DNA of 64,000 bases from Pisaster brevispinus. Its lineage: Eukaryota; Echinodermata; Asteroidea; Forcipulatida; Asteriidae. Below, piece by piece: positions 24,407 to 36,425 of this stretch. The notes beneath the pieces were generated by a model, which did no database searches, was not told the origin of the DNA, and saw nothing but the letters and a program-made list of their open reading frames with translations. Location of the stretch: positions 14,075,705 to 14,139,704 of the forward strand of contig JAMKCF010000013.1 in assembly GCA_023634235.1 (NCBI GenBank), written 5' to 3'. The stretch's first letter is position 1, and the number at the start of each line of letters is the position of its first letter. The position numbers were made by a program, and so were the translations under genes.

Positions 24407-24881
24407 TTAAGGTATGTTCATAGATTGGTAAATACTCCAACTATTAGTTATTTTCAAAACTCCCTAGGTGAGAAGCACGGCCTGTTGATAGTATAAACTA
24501 CTTTGAGAAAGTATTCCACTCAAAGTAATATGGTTTGGATACCCTTTTTTTTTTTACCCCAAACATTTGAATCTGAGAAAAGATTTTATGCATGATACGT
24601 TTCTCAGATTTCCTGATCGGTTTGGTGTCTGTTCGTGAATGCAACGGCCAGAGATGCGGTTGGTATGGTCACTTTCATCTCGCTAAAATTTAGCGAATAC
24701 ATCGAATTCATCCACATTTAATGTGGATGAATTCGATGTACTACTGCGACAGTTTTTTGCTGTTTTCTCAGCTAGACACTGAGAAATTTTCGCATGTGAC
24801 TTTTATTGTAATCTGACGTTTATTATAATTTTGCCCATAAATCAACATTACGTTGAAATGCTGGAAAAACCACCCCTTTAA
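24407..24881. mobile_element. TTAA-flanked element, 475 bp
   Basis: TTAA occurs at 24407-24410 and 24878-24881. The left end GGTATGTTCATAGATTGG and the right end AAAAACCACCCC are the family termini in diverged form. The inside has CTGAGAAAAG...CGTTTCTCAG, a perfect palindrome CGCTAAAATTTAGCG (24681-24695), and 18-bp perfect arms around TTA at 24700-24738. Confidence 0.75.
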
Positions 24882-26284
24882 TGTGATGTATTGACCGCCA
24901 GATTTTCAAGCGGATTTATTTTTTCTATTTTTTCCACGCATATTGAAGCAAAAAGAGGTAAGGTCCCCAGGGCTCGTGAAGGCATATAGCGTAATTCTCG
25001 CTAGCATCGCTCGATCTCTCCTCCCAAGGACCTCGCGACGTCTTGTTTATAATATGACCAGAAATGATCGAGGTTGAGCTTAATACTCTCCTCGGACAAT
25101 GAAACGGGGGACGAGAAATTTAGTGAAAATACTCCGGAGTATATGTTGGTGCATCAAACATTATTGGGTAATACTTTCTGACATTGCTGTCAGATTCGAG
25201 AGAAATGGAATGCGAGCGATTCATTTATGACCCGATTGTTCAGTATTACACAGACAGATGGTGATGCGCGGATGATTGTATTAACAAAGTGAAACTAAGA
25301 ATGGTTTATGTTGATTAAAAAGAAGCGTCGTTGTGTTTCTATTTGTTGTTCTTCTTCTTCTAACAAAAGCAACAAGATTAATGATAACGTCAAGTAGTGA
25401 CGTTCGTAAAATGAAAACAACGATAACTTTCATTTCGCAAACTTTCATTTAAGAATGTTCAGTTAATTATTTGAAAGCCGTACATACACAACATGAAAGT
25501 CTGTACTTACAATTATATTTCGAAGGAAATGTTCCTTACTGGTTGATGTAATTGAACACCGTTCATACGATGGTAAAACATTTCTTTATAGTCACCACAA
25601 ATCTCGTTATTTCAAGTATATTACTTATAGTCTCATTTTGTGAAATGTATTTATAGTTATATATAATTAATTATCAAATCATATTGACACCCTGAATTAT
25701 CTCGTACTCTTTCCTCACCTTTCACGAGCCCCTAAACACAAGTGTCCTTATAGAAACATTCAGGAATCATAATAAAAGGGTCCAGCACAGTTGTTTAAAC
25801 AGCGTAATTTCGTCGTCTCTCCGTTATGATATGAAATCACTCAAAGGAAAACGGCCTTTGCCGACACATGAACAAAAACAAAATAGTTCCGGGAAAAATC
25901 GAGACTGTAATACGAGGCGTGTTTGGTTTCGTTGTCTGTTGTTTTGTGTTTTCTTGTCCACCCCCCCCCCCCCCATTCCGTGATTTAACCGTTTTCAGTA
26001 TTATTGATAACGTTCACAATCAATGTGAGTTCTCTTGTTTCAAGCTGTACACGAACTCTAATAAATAAACTTCCCTTCACTGTCTACGGCTTGATGTTTA
26101 ACTCTGATTCTAAGAATTCATCATAATTCGCGGTAGTGACAGCCTCGACAGCCGGGGGGTTTCGCGACGATTGCCGGCCAGCCAGTTGGTCTTTAGACCC
26201 AGAGGAAATAAACATAATGCATGGGTAATAATGTTAATTAACCCAGATGTGTTTGTCTGTAGACATTGTGGTCCTGTCTGTTAG

Positions 26285-26882
26285 TTAAAGGTGGGGGCGT
26301 AGATTGGTAAATACTAAAAAAATTAATGACCATATACAAAACTTACTTGGCGAGAAGCACTGCAACTGTTGATAGCCCTTTATTTTGAAAAATAGTTGTA
26401 GGTGTTGCAAACTGCTTTCAACCTAAAGGACCTACGGTTTAAATGCTAAAAAAGTGAGTGGCCTGACAAATCGTACCTGTTTATGTGTGTTGTGTTGTCA
26501 TGTAGCCTTCGACAAAGACTCTGCCACAGGGTCGAAACGTCAGGCCACTAATTATTTTTGGCCTATATTTTGAGAAAGGATTCCCTTCGTATTAGGGGTT
26601 GGATAAGTTGTCACCGAAAACAATTGAAATTGAGAAACGATTCATCTCAGACGTCCGCGGTTGGTCTCCAATCGCAAATGCTGCGGCCAGAAACGCGGTT
26701 GGTATCCGCTTCTTCGCTAAACGTGGATGGATTCGTCGTTTTTGCGAAAATACCGTGACATTTGCTGTTTTTACAGTATTCAGCTGAACTTTCACATATG
26801 ACTTTCATTGTAACTTTCTTGAAAAATGTTCTTTTAAATCAGCATGAAGTTGACAAAAACCAATCTTTGACCCTACCGTTAA
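26285..26882. mobile_element. TTAA-flanked element, 598 bp, with possible nested insert
   Basis: The left TTAAAGGTGGGGGCGTAGATTGG is mirrored at the right by CCAATCTTTGACCCTACCGTTAA. Family interior motifs appear at 26340 and 26622-26720, but about 26410-26560 has unrelated sequence with CTGACAAATCG and GGGTCGAAACGTCAGGCCAC, which looks like a second repeat inserted into it. The right TTAA is shared with the next element. Confidence 0.75.
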
Positions 26883-27080
26883 AGGGGCTGTGTCGTCATT
26901 ATCAAAAGAAGCCTGTGGCGAAACATGAAATTATGAACTCTCACACAGTTACTGCACGCACGCGCCCTTCATCCATAATTTTATCTATGAAGAGCGCGCG
27001 CAAGCAGAAACTGAATGAGAGTTCATAATTCCACGTACAGCCACAGATCTGCTGTGATCATGACGAAACAGCCTCTTTAA
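26879..27080. mobile_element. Foldback MITE abutting the previous element, 202 bp
   Basis: TTAAAGGGGCTGTGTCGTCAT on the left pairs with ATGACGAAACAGCCTCTTTAA on the right. Inner arms AATTATGAACTCTCA and TGAGAGTTCATAATT are perfect inverses. Both limits are TTAA, the left one shared with the element ending at 26882. Confidence 0.85.
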
Positions 27081-27382
27081 ACATTTGGTGACATCAGCTC
27101 GTTTAATCTCTCGGACGGGGCAGTTAGAAGCCCGGCCGGTTTCCGACAAGAAACAATGTGTGTTTCATAAATGCTGAAAAAATAAAACCGAACACGGGGA
27201 CCTGTATCTTGCTGAGAAATCAGTAGTTAAGTTGATGGAAAATGTACGTCACAAAAAGAAGGGAAAAAAAAGAACTACGTTGCTCGCTACCCTACCCCAA
27301 GCTTCGCCTCTAACCACCATTGCGTAACAACTACATAACCCTTCGTTTTTTGGAATCGTAGAAGCAGTTTGTGTGGAGTGGT

Positions 27383-27540
27383 CTGCAAAAGCTGGGTGTT
27401 AATATAAACACCATAGGTGTTGTCATATATAGATATTAAAAAGAATCGAAATTTACACCATAGGGTGTTAAATTTTGGTATTTGGGTATCTATTTATGAC
27501 AACACCTATAGTGTAAATGTTAAAACCCTAGTTTTTGCAG
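27383..27540. repeat. Foldback element with CTGCAAAA ends, 158 bp
   Basis: CTGCAAAA at 27383-27390 and TTTTGCAG at 27533-27540 are the outer ends. Inner arms ACACCATAGGTGTTGTCATA and TATGACAACACCTATAGTGT are near-perfect inverses. No coding potential. Confidence 0.85.
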
Positions 27541-27784
27541 TGTGGGTGTGGCTTAAAGTGGGTTAAACGTCACACTTATACACAAGAGAGGAGGACTGCC
27601 CTAATGATATGATACGGGTGCAAATATGGAGGGTGGGTTAGGGTGGTGTAGGGTGGGGGATGCAACGAACACCCATCAAGTTTTGCTTGGGAAGGATAAT
27701 ATAGGATGCAAAATAACTACTTTCAGTTTCTTGTTTCCGTAAGTTTTATAGAAGGGTAGTAGGCGCTCATACAACATTATTAAA

Positions 27785-28110
27785 TAATAATAATAATAAT
27801 AACAATAGACGATTCTTATAAAGCACATAGCACCATGAGGCCTCTATGCGCTTGAGAAAAAGAGAAACAAAGACAAGAAAGGAGAACATAAATTACAACT
27901 CAAGTCTTCCCCACACAGTCAAATATTCACAAAACACTGAAAAATAAGAGAATAAAAGAAGCTTTAAAAAGGCAGGGGGAAATGAAATTGGATTAACTGT
28001 GATAACATTGATTGAACAGATGTGCTTTGTCTTAAATTGATCATTAGTTTCAGCCAGTTTAACATTTAATGGTAAACTGCTCCAAAGTTGCACAGCAACA
28101 TTTTGAAATG
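27785..28110. repeat. Probable dispersed repeat with CTTATAAAGCACATAG head
   Basis: An (AAT)n run leads into GATTCTTATAAAGCACATAG and TCTATGCGCTTGAG. A similar phrase (CAGTTCTTATATAAAGC, CAAAGCGCT) occurs near 29470-29520. The match is short, so the limits are uncertain. Confidence 0.4.
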
Positions 28111-28479
28111 AGCGAGAACCAAAGGATGTAGTTGTAATTGCTGGGGCCCAGGTTCACATCCAGTGTAAATCAGCTTTGTGCAACGGCTATTCCCTGCATC
28201 AATGCCCTCGGAGGGTAAGTCCCAAGCTAAATTGAGGTGGGCGAAAATCTGTCTGGCCCTTCATCAATTCAATCACCGATCTTATGGGGGTAAGAATATA
28301 AACAAAACCTTCATCTTCAAAACTGACCCTCTTGGACATGGTACTTGGGACTTCCAGTGAATTACAAGACAAACACAGCGTCTGATAGGGTCTACGCCAT
28401 GCAAACCCGCTGCTGGTTATTTAACCCCTCTCGAAAAATTCTCCCGTGTTTACACAACTTTTTCCTTACATAACCAGCC

Positions 28480-28735
28480 CGTGTTTGGCTCCAGCGATGT
28501 CGACCGGGCCCCGTGGAGTGTTATCAAGCGAATTGACGGCGGTCCAAGCCTCTCGGAAATGCCGAGAGGTCCGCTTGTTCCCCCACTCTCAATCACGAGT
28601 GTAGTTGATCCATTTCTCATTCACATACTAATAGCTGGTTCCTCAAACATGGGGAGGGGGTTGAGCCCGGTGCTCTCCCCCCTTCGGTTTAGAGAAGCGA
28701 CGGCCGCACGTCCCGTCCTCTCCCTCTGACGTAAA
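28480..28735. other. GC-richer, CpG-containing segment with a short hairpin
   Basis: Base composition rises clearly above the flanks. A perfect stem, CCTCTCGG with loop AAATG and CCGAGAGG, lies at 28549-28569. An 82-codon + strand frame (28481-28729) spans it but has no recognisable motif or clear splice sites. It could be an unrecognised exon or old repeat DNA. Confidence 0.4.
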
Positions 28736-29599
28736 GACGTGTGCACTCAAGGGCTCTACGTCATCAATTTAAGACGTTATGGTGGCGGGGGAGAGTTGGG
28801 GAAAAACACAAATTTAAAATGTTGACGTCGAAACTTGAGATACGTTCATTCGAGTCGTATCGGTATACGGAAGGATTTATGAGAAATACCCTCAAGTGTC
28901 TAAAAAAAAAACCCAAAACAAGACAGGATATCGTTTTGGATAAAACAAGTCTATAAATTGTTTTGCTTGTCTTAGCTATGGGGTATAGCGTAGATGTGTT
29001 AAAATAGAAAGATGTAATTTAATTTGTCTTAAGTGTTGTATCGAGTCGTTGAGGAGTGGGTGCTAAAACTTTCATTTGGCGTGATGCTGTAAAGTCGGTT
29101 CCAGGAGAAGAGAAACCCAAATAGCTGTCGTATTGTTTGTTTGGTTTCAAAACATATGTGCCACTTTAGACTGGAATTTAAACTGACAGAAGTTTATAGT
29201 GCACAGTTAAATGCAATATTAAATGCAACTGCTGTGTAAAAAGAGATTACACGACAATATGACTTGAAGATGTAAATAACATAATATTTAGTGCTCCCAT
29301 TGAAAGGTGTATCTTCAATAACTAGAATTTGTTTCGTTCATTAGGAAGCAACAAAACAAAAAAAACACACCACAAATCACTGTTGCAAACTGTTGCATAA
29401 TAAGAGGCACCTTATCTAAAACACATTTCTTCATCGTCTTACCTTTAGGGCAAATAATAATACTACCACGCAGTTCTTATATAAAGCTTTTTCATACCCG
29501 AAGGGTATCCCAAAGCGCTCACCGTTTTCCCTTATTTTTGCAGAGCTATATGTTTGGAATCACAAGACCCATTTGACAATGATAAGTGCTCTGGATATT

Positions 29600-29782
29600 T
29601 TTACGTGCATTACACAATACGCGGGACCTACGACTTGACGGCCCATCCGAAGGACGAAGTAATAATGGTTAAGTGCCTTGCTCTAGGATACAAGTGCCCA
29701 GACCGGGACTAGAACCCCCACACTCTGCTGATCAGAAACACCAGAGCTTGAGCCCGGCCGCACTTGACCGCTCGACCAAGGG
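29600..29782 (-). mobile_element. SINE family 1, minus-strand copy, truncated at its 3' end
   Basis: On the minus strand the head has TGGTCGAGCGG (A-box), CTCTGGTGTTTCTGATCAGC and a degenerate B-box (GGTTCTAGTCCCGG). The body follows with CACTTGTATCCTAGAGC and the TTCGGATGGGCCGTCAAG phrase. The final third of the family is missing. Confidence 0.8.
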
Positions 29783-30052
29783 TTACAGTTAGACACTTTC
29801 GATTGTACTTACTTCATTACCAGAGATATTTTATATCAATTTAAAACACCGAACTCAATCATGCTGTCAAATAGTTGCAATGAATAATCTGCAAACTTCT
29901 ATCAGCTTGTATTCCCAGTATTATGTGAATCCAATTTTCGCGCTTAACGGTTGCAATTCTCCGCTTACAGGGCGTTCGGCTAAATTTATGCTGCTGCTTC
30001 CTAGGTTGTGTAGTAAACTTGGGTGTGACCCCTGGCTATAAAGCAATTACAT

Positions 30053-30196
30053 GTTGAATGGCTTCCGACTGACACCCCTGAAAAAAGATTTTGACACTTT
30101 TAGGCAGACCGCCAACATAGGACTAGATATAACAGCTTACTTGAGATCGCCGGTACGTTAATCCGGAGGTCGCAAGTTCAAATCCCGCTCTAGTCA
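30053..30196 (+). mobile_element. tRNA-headed SINE, family 2, copy 1
   Basis: GGCTTCCGACTGACACCCCTG and GGCAGACCGCCAACATAGG lead into a tRNA-like part with ACGTTAATCCGGAGGTCGC and the B-box AGTTCAAATCC, ending CTCTAGTCAA. The same layout is present at 32994-33123 (-) and 62571-62704 (+). The anticodon-arm loop appears enlarged, so it is not a working tRNA. Confidence 0.75.
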
Positions 30197-30289
30197 ATAT
30201 TTATGAGGTGCACACGAATCCTTGCTAGACTGCAAAATGTATATAGATTTAAGAAAGTTACAAGCTTTCGTTTACGGTATTGAACGGAA

Positions 30290-31860
30290 CCCCCCCCCCC
30301 CCCAATTTATTATTTTTTTTAAATAAATACAAATAAAATAACGGAGGCCTAATGATAAGAGGCCAGTTAATTAAAAAGTAAAAATGAAATTTGGGATCCC
30401 AAAATTATCTCTCGTCCATCCCCAATGTTCAAACAATGTTTTCATGTTAGATGTGTGTCGTGCATTATCCACTTATGGGGAAGTTGATGTGTGTTTTTGA
30501 AATTGAAACGAGCACCACTATTTTAAAAAAGTCGTCCAGAGAAAAAAAATATGAGAAGAAAATTCTTTCGGTGAAAAATCGGGGCATGCAACTCAAATCT
30601 GTTGAGCAGAGCCTTACAGCTGGGCACGTAGAGTGCAAATATTATACTTGGTTAATTATAATATATTCATTATAATTATAATATGTTGCTTTCAAATTGA
30701 GCCACCCTATTTCGTAAATGCTTGTTTTGCAGAACAAAAACAACCCATCATTAATTACCTTTAACGAGGCGCGTCCTTGCCACAGTAGCTAGCGACACTT
30801 GTTAGTTAAACGTATAAGCGAGAATAATTCGTGACGTCATCCTCACCCAGGTTGGTCCTTTACCCGTAGATGTTTGTCCAATTACAAGGCAAACAACTTC
30901 TGGGGGGAAACAAAAACAGAAGACGCTCAGAAGAAGCCTAAAGTGATTAAACAATTATTCAGAATCCCCATCGAGATCGGATTGCCCGCTGACCTAAAAC
31001 ACTGGCTGATGTCTCCGATCAACGCAGCGCTGGCCGACCAAACAAGCTGCGCATGACTGCAAATTTCAATGAAATTAAAAGTTTGCTGAAGGGCGCCGCC
31101 CGGGGTCGACTCCCACCACTTCAGGGATGCTGGTGCGCGTTTTACATCATCAACTAACCTTGCGTAAATGCTAAACACGGCTCGAAGGATACCAGTCCCT
31201 TGGATGCACGCCAACCGGAAATGAAATAATTTTTGAAGAGGCCTGTCTATCAAAGCTGCGTATATTAACATTAAAATGTTAATATTAAAGATTTTATGTT
31301 TGCAAATGTGGTGAATGGTTTACGGCTCTGTTTTTGTTATCGTTAAGTTTATGCAAATACGTATATGGTGTTACCGGATAGCCTTATAGACAAGGTACAG
31401 GTAGTTGGTAATTATCGCAAAGATTGATTAAATTCAATCTGACTTATCTCATTATAAAAAACGATCACCAATAGGCTATCAAACTCACTCCACATCCTAA
31501 TTATAACTTTCTTTAGTAATTGAATTCATTGAACCTTCATACGTGTCTTCAATGGTGTTGCCCCGTAATTCCGATCAAATCTCTGCCGAGTCAACGGGAA
31601 TAAAATGCTCCATTGAGTGGAAGGGCAGGAAACTCAGATGGGGGCCAAGGTGCAACAAAGGAACCTGATATCGAGCGAAGAAGTCAGTCTATATTTTGTG
31701 GGGCATATCATATAATCTTTGCAGTGTATAGTCTATATAGACACATTACAGGATGGATCAATCCTTCTGTACATTCTGCGAGCCACACCGAGGAGATATG
31801 TCTTCTAGGGCTTTACACGCAGACCCATGTCTTCCATGGCTTGGGAATAATTAGCTTTAA
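30290..31860. other. Stretch without recognisable genes
   Basis: Begins with a C run at about 30291-30303. The 114-codon minus frame at 30927-31271 has no recognisable motif. I see no convincing exon. Confidence 0.4.
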
Positions 31861-32350
31861 TTAGTATTCCCTCCCAGTGGGCAGGGGCCAGATCTGTTTT
31901 TCCAGTCGGAAAACACAGCCCCATGAGGGCCCTCAACATCCCTTCACGGTCGCTGCCACTTTGTGGTTGGCCACTTATCTCTCCCCCGTCAAGTGGGTCC
32001 CTGAACCCCCCTGTCTCGACCCAGGCGGCATTCGGCGATGAGGATGCTGGGAGGGGGGTTAGAAGAGGGAGCTGTTGTACCGCGGCCCAAGATGCGGTCA
32101 TTGAATGTACCTAGATTCGGAACGTGTATCACTCTCCCGCATCTCACACGTGCGGAGAATGAGAAAAGTGGCCCGTAATCAAATTTTAATTTTTTATTGA
32201 AAACAGTGTGGGGGAAATCAAATAGTCGCGAGCAAGCGACGATTGCAACACCGCACCACGTTGTCCTATTTAGTGCATGCGCTATTCCTTTTACTTCTTG
32301 TTGCGTCTTTCAGTTTCTACACGGGGCGAGTCTGCGCGTTACTGTGAGCA
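31860..32350. other. GC-richer region upstream of the promoter
   Basis: This segment (notably 31860-32110) is richer in G and C than its surroundings and lies 150-600 bp upstream of the TATA box at 32459. It could be distal regulatory DNA, but I see no specific site that proves it. Open frames on both strands here lack recognisable motifs. Confidence 0.35.
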
Positions 32351-32351
32351 T

Positions 32352-32490
32352 CACGTGGTCCTCTGACGTAGGAGGCATTCTGGTGATTTGTCTGCGAGTG
32401 TCCCCCCCCCCCTCTTGTCAGTGGTACGTTATTGTCACCAATCACGCGTATGACAGGATATAAAAGCAATAGCATCATAAGGGCAGTCAA
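32352..32490 (+). promoter_or_regulatory. Predicted TATA promoter of the micro-exon gene
   Basis: TATAAAAG at 32459-32466 predicts transcription starting near 32485-32492 (about 25-30 bp downstream). CCAAT lies at 32438-32442 within CACCAATCACG. Farther up are the E-box CACGTG (32352-32357) and a CRE-like TGACGTAG just after it. A C/T run is at about 32402-32415. The first exon ends at a strong donor at 32648, which supports this as a real promoter. TATA promoters with tissue-specific boxes are common for abundant secreted peptides; that use here is inference. Confidence 0.65.
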
Positions 32491-32647
32491 AGCATTTCAA
32501 AGTCGCCCATCAGTAATACTACAACGGGATCTGGTGATTTTTTACTCTTCTGTTTTTTGCATCTTTCAGCACAGTCTACTCCTCACCTAAGTAAATCAAC
32601 ATAGTATAAAGCACACACACGCGCTCACCCCCAACACAGCTTACACG
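32489..32647 (+). other. Exon 1, non-coding 5' leader of the micro-exon gene
   Basis: This runs from the predicted start about 30 bp after TATAAAAG to the consensus donor CACG|GTAAGT at 32648. It contains no ATG, so translation begins in exon 2. After splicing, the start codon sits in ACACG|ATGC with A at -3. An internal acceptor-like TGCATCTTTCAG (to about 32569) could allow a shorter alternative first exon. The start is inferred from the TATA position, not observed. Confidence 0.6.
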
Positions 32648-32993
32648 GTAAGTCTTCTTTTTTTACTTTCAAACTTCTTTACCGGGATGTTATTTCTACA
32701 GTTTTTCAAATTTGCAGAATAGTCGGATCTTCTTGCTACTATTCCGCATGAGAAATTCAAACACTTATCTTGGCAGATCCAGAGAAGTTCTCTCCATTAA
32801 GTTTAAGGCAACGGAAAACCGAAATTGAAGAATTGAAGTCTGTTTTTTTAAATTTTTTTTTAACGTTTTGGTCCGCTGGCGGTATAGCGAAAGCCAAACT
32901 GACCAAGATAAATCTTATCAAGTTATAAACCACAAGGGAAACTGAATGGGTAAATTTTAAATATATTTTTGGGTTGAACATAGAAAGATTCAT

Positions 32994-33123
32994 TAGTGCG
33001 GGACTTGAACCGGCGACGTCTGGATTAACGTGCCGGCCGCGTCTACCAACTGAGTTATCCAGCCCTCATGTTGGCAGACTCCCTATCTTTGTTCGGGGTT
33101 GCCAGTCAGAGACCACGCAACCT
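32994..33123 (-). mobile_element. tRNA-headed SINE, family 2, minus-strand copy in intron 1
   Basis: On the minus strand: TTGCGTGGTCTCTGACTGGC, AACCCCGAACAAAGATAGGG, then GGATAACTCAGTTGGTAGAC (A-box), GGCACGTTAATCCAGACG and the B-box GGTTCAAGTCC. The T-stem no longer pairs well, and the same leader sequence precedes the other copies, so this is a SINE and not a tRNA gene. Confidence 0.75.
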
Positions 33124-33129
33124 GTAACT

Positions 33130-35580
33130 GCCGTATAACCAGGGATCACATCTGGTAGCCAAGACAAATCTTGTCACAGTGATTGTAACCACTTTTAGAT
33201 TTTTTTTCATAAATACAGTTAACCAAGCAAACTGATTTGTTCATAACCATCGCTTTCAAACGGCTCCTGTCTTGTCGTACTCTAGAATTACACATCAGCA
33301 AAAAAAGTGCAACTTTAGCTTCATCTCCAAAGCAGAACACCCGCGGCTCGAAGTGGAAATTTCACGGATACCGCAAATTGAACGCACGTAAAAAACTTGA
33401 CACTCTTTTAGAATCCGTCTTAAGGTTTCTAAAAAGCTAAGTGCAGATAAAAATGATGGCGCAAGAAAAATCTTTATAAGCTTAGCCTTCCAAAAGTGCG
33501 TGCCGGGAATGGGATTGAATCAATTTATGTTTGAATCGAAATAATTTTGTTAGAGGATCGATCAAATGCTGCTGGCTAACATTAAACTAGTGTGACTGAA
33601 ACACTTCAAAATGGGCCTGGTGTATTTTTCTAACAGGCACGGTGAAGTTGATTTTAGTCCTACATGTTGACATCAAAACGACTGGTTAAAATAGCCATTA
33701 CGGTTAAAGGCTTGTATGTGGAAGACAGGGAACATGACGAACACCATGGCAGCATCATAAATAACATTATTGCTTGGAATCCTATTTTATGGACACTTTA
33801 TGGTCGACCATAAAAAATAATCCAAAAATACCTCAAATCAAAAACAACAACAGTGCGATTTCTCAAGGGCTTAGAGCTTTCACTAATCCCGAATGAATGT
33901 CTGCAAACAGTCAACCTGAACCTTGTTATACAATTTGGCTTTTCGAACCGCTAATTCAATCAGTTTATTCAATCGCAGTTGAATCACAGACGTCTGCATT
34001 TTACCCCCAATAAATATCACTTTAGTGTAGAACCTATACAAGTATGTGCCAATACTGAATTGAGCAATACATTGCAAGGAAAAAAGAACACTGAGATCGT
34101 GTTTTGGGGGAAAATGTTCTCTTGATTTTACACAATCTCTTGACCGTTTCCTGGGACGATAGAACCTCAGAAAAAGAAGCAATTTGTTAAAATTATTTAC
34201 TGTGTATTCTATAGTGATAATTGTTTTAAAACTTAGACTCGGTCTTAATTTGTGACATTAACAAGAATGGAATGTTATATCTTTCGTTGGATTTGTACTC
34301 CGTCCTTCCGAATGTTTATACAAATCGCCTCGGGAACCACTCGTCGTGAAGTTCCGTCAATTCCGGACAATATTTGATTTAAACAAAATGAGGATCGTTA
34401 TACAGAATAGAGTTACTATAGCGACCGACGTAAAAACATTTTTTTTTTTAAACAATCTGTTTCTTGATTGAAGATTGTTTTACATTGTTGCTGTTTTTCC
34501 CCCCTTTTTAGAATGTTGTGTTTGTAATGCTCATTTCAGGAGCAGATCCGACAAGACAAGCTCCGGCCTTGGTTAACTAATTGGCTTGGTTGCATTCAGA
34601 GCAAGATGAATTTTGTTTTTGCTGAAACTAATTATCAGTATTGTAACAAGGTAGTTAATGAGACGATTTTTGAACATTCATGGATGAAATGTAGGTCTAT
34701 TGTGTGCCCAAAGAGAGAAGGGAAGAAAAAAGTATCGAGAAGAAAAAAAGAAGAAAAAAGAGGGGGAAAAAGAGAAGCAGGGATTGATTTCAGAGCTTCC
34801 TTAGGCAGTACAAAATAGGAAAGTTAATACCGAAAAAGGAAAAGCAGGAAATTGTGTTTTTTTTTGTGTGTGACATAAATTATTTAGTGATCGAATAGTG
34901 ATCTAACTTTGTAATTCGACTTTTTTTTTTTGGAAGTGGCATTTGCGATGTGTGCGGCGTGTAATAGGCGTCGTTTTTCCTTCTGCAAATTGACTGGGAA
35001 CTCGTGGATACAAAGTATTTTGTTAAATACGATTAAGGATTCAACCTTCTCGTTCACTCGTTTTTTAATTTGGAAAGTGTAAATCTGGTAAGGGGTGCCA
35101 CTCCTAGAAAATAACTTGCTCATCTGGTGATGCAATTCTCACGAGAATCTGTATTTTCTGGAGGAAATATTCTTAAAATTTAGTGGAAATTTAATCTGTC
35201 AAAAACACAAGTATCTGTTTTTGGAAAGGAAGAATTATTCAAAAGGAATTTAATTTCAGATGATTCGGTATTTCTATTACCTTTTTTTTTAAACTTCAAA
35301 ATCCCGCAATCTCACATTATTTTATTATAGTTTGCTCTAACATTTTCTTTCTTTGAAACATTAAAAAAATAAAATAAATCGACGTCTCATCTCTTTAGTA
35401 AAAAAGAAAAGAAAAAAAACCCCAATCCATTTCGACTTCGATTCGCAGAAATATTATGGTATCGAGTACAGTTCATCGGAAGTTTTTCTGAAATTATTAT
35501 CGGTATTAATTGAATTCGGCCGGTGCATGTTATGTGCCCACCGGCTTCCACTCTAGCTCATATTATACCAAGAAGAGAAA
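33130..35580. other. Intron 1 sequence without recognisable elements
   Basis: AT-rich intronic DNA with A and T runs and short unrelated open frames. No exon with matching phase and good splice sites was found here. Confidence 0.45.
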
Positions 35581-35588
35581 GAACAACC

Positions 35589-35632
35589 AAAAAAAAAAAA
35601 AAAAAAAAAAAAAAACAGAGAGAGAGAGAGAG
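35589..35632. repeat. (A)27 followed by (GA)n
   Basis: A homopolymer A run leading directly into GAGAGA units, then AGAAG/TAGAAG repeats to about 35670. Possibly the relic of a retroposon tail. Confidence 0.9.
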
Positions 35633-36261
35633 AAGAAGACGAAGTAGAAGAAGTAGAAGAAGTAGAAGCTAGAGAAGACAACATCCTGGACAGGCGAGTG
35701 CCTGATCGTGTTATTATTGATGGTGTGTAACCCAATCCAACATGTACATCAGTATTACGGCAACTAGTTTGGTGTTTCTCGCATCATGCTGATTTCTCTC
35801 CCCACCTGTCAAACTGACGGGGCGTGGGTTTAAGGCCCCCTTTTTTTTCTACAAATGATCCAATTCACTTATTTAAAAGATTCATTTCTGGCGGGAAAAA
35901 AACCCGATGGGGTACGCACCCATGAACCTCTAGACCTAGATTCGAAAGCCCCTAAGCAATTCTAATCCAGTTACATTTCTTGCTCGATGAGATTGTGATC
36001 TCAAATGCGGGTATCAGTGTGTCGGGGTTTTGCGTCGAGAGGACAAATTACCATTACCATAGATGAAGAAGAAGAAAAAAAAAACATCACCCGTTTGTTT
36101 GGGCGAGCACGCGGGTTGTTAGCGTAGATGCGGGTGATCTTCACATCTACAGCTGCCGCATTCAGGGTATTCGACTCTGCTTGCCTACATCAATGTTGCA
36201 AAGGGTAAATAATTGCTTACAGTGGTCTGACTGTGGGTGTTAGAAACAAGCATGTAAAACG

Positions 36262-36262
36262 A

Positions 36263-36346
<84 letters not shown>

Positions 36347-36354
36347 AAGAGGGG

Positions 36355-36425
<71 letters not shown>
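36262..36425 (+). repeat. (GA)n microsatellite in intron 1
   Basis: About 160 bp of nearly pure GA with a few GG interruptions. It generates spurious poly-Arg/Glu and poly-Ser/Leu frames on both strands. Confidence 0.97.

Noticed and set aside
26510..26560. Hammerhead-ribozyme-like ending (GGGTCGAAACGTC)
   Set aside because: Only the GAAAC-type half is present; the CUGANGA core is missing, so at best it is a dead remnant of a ribozyme-bearing retroelement.
33000..33075. Possible tRNA gene on the minus strand
   Set aside because: A- and B-box matches exist but the T-stem is broken and the anticodon loop is too large; the same sequence with the same leader occurs at 30053 and 62571, so it is a SINE.
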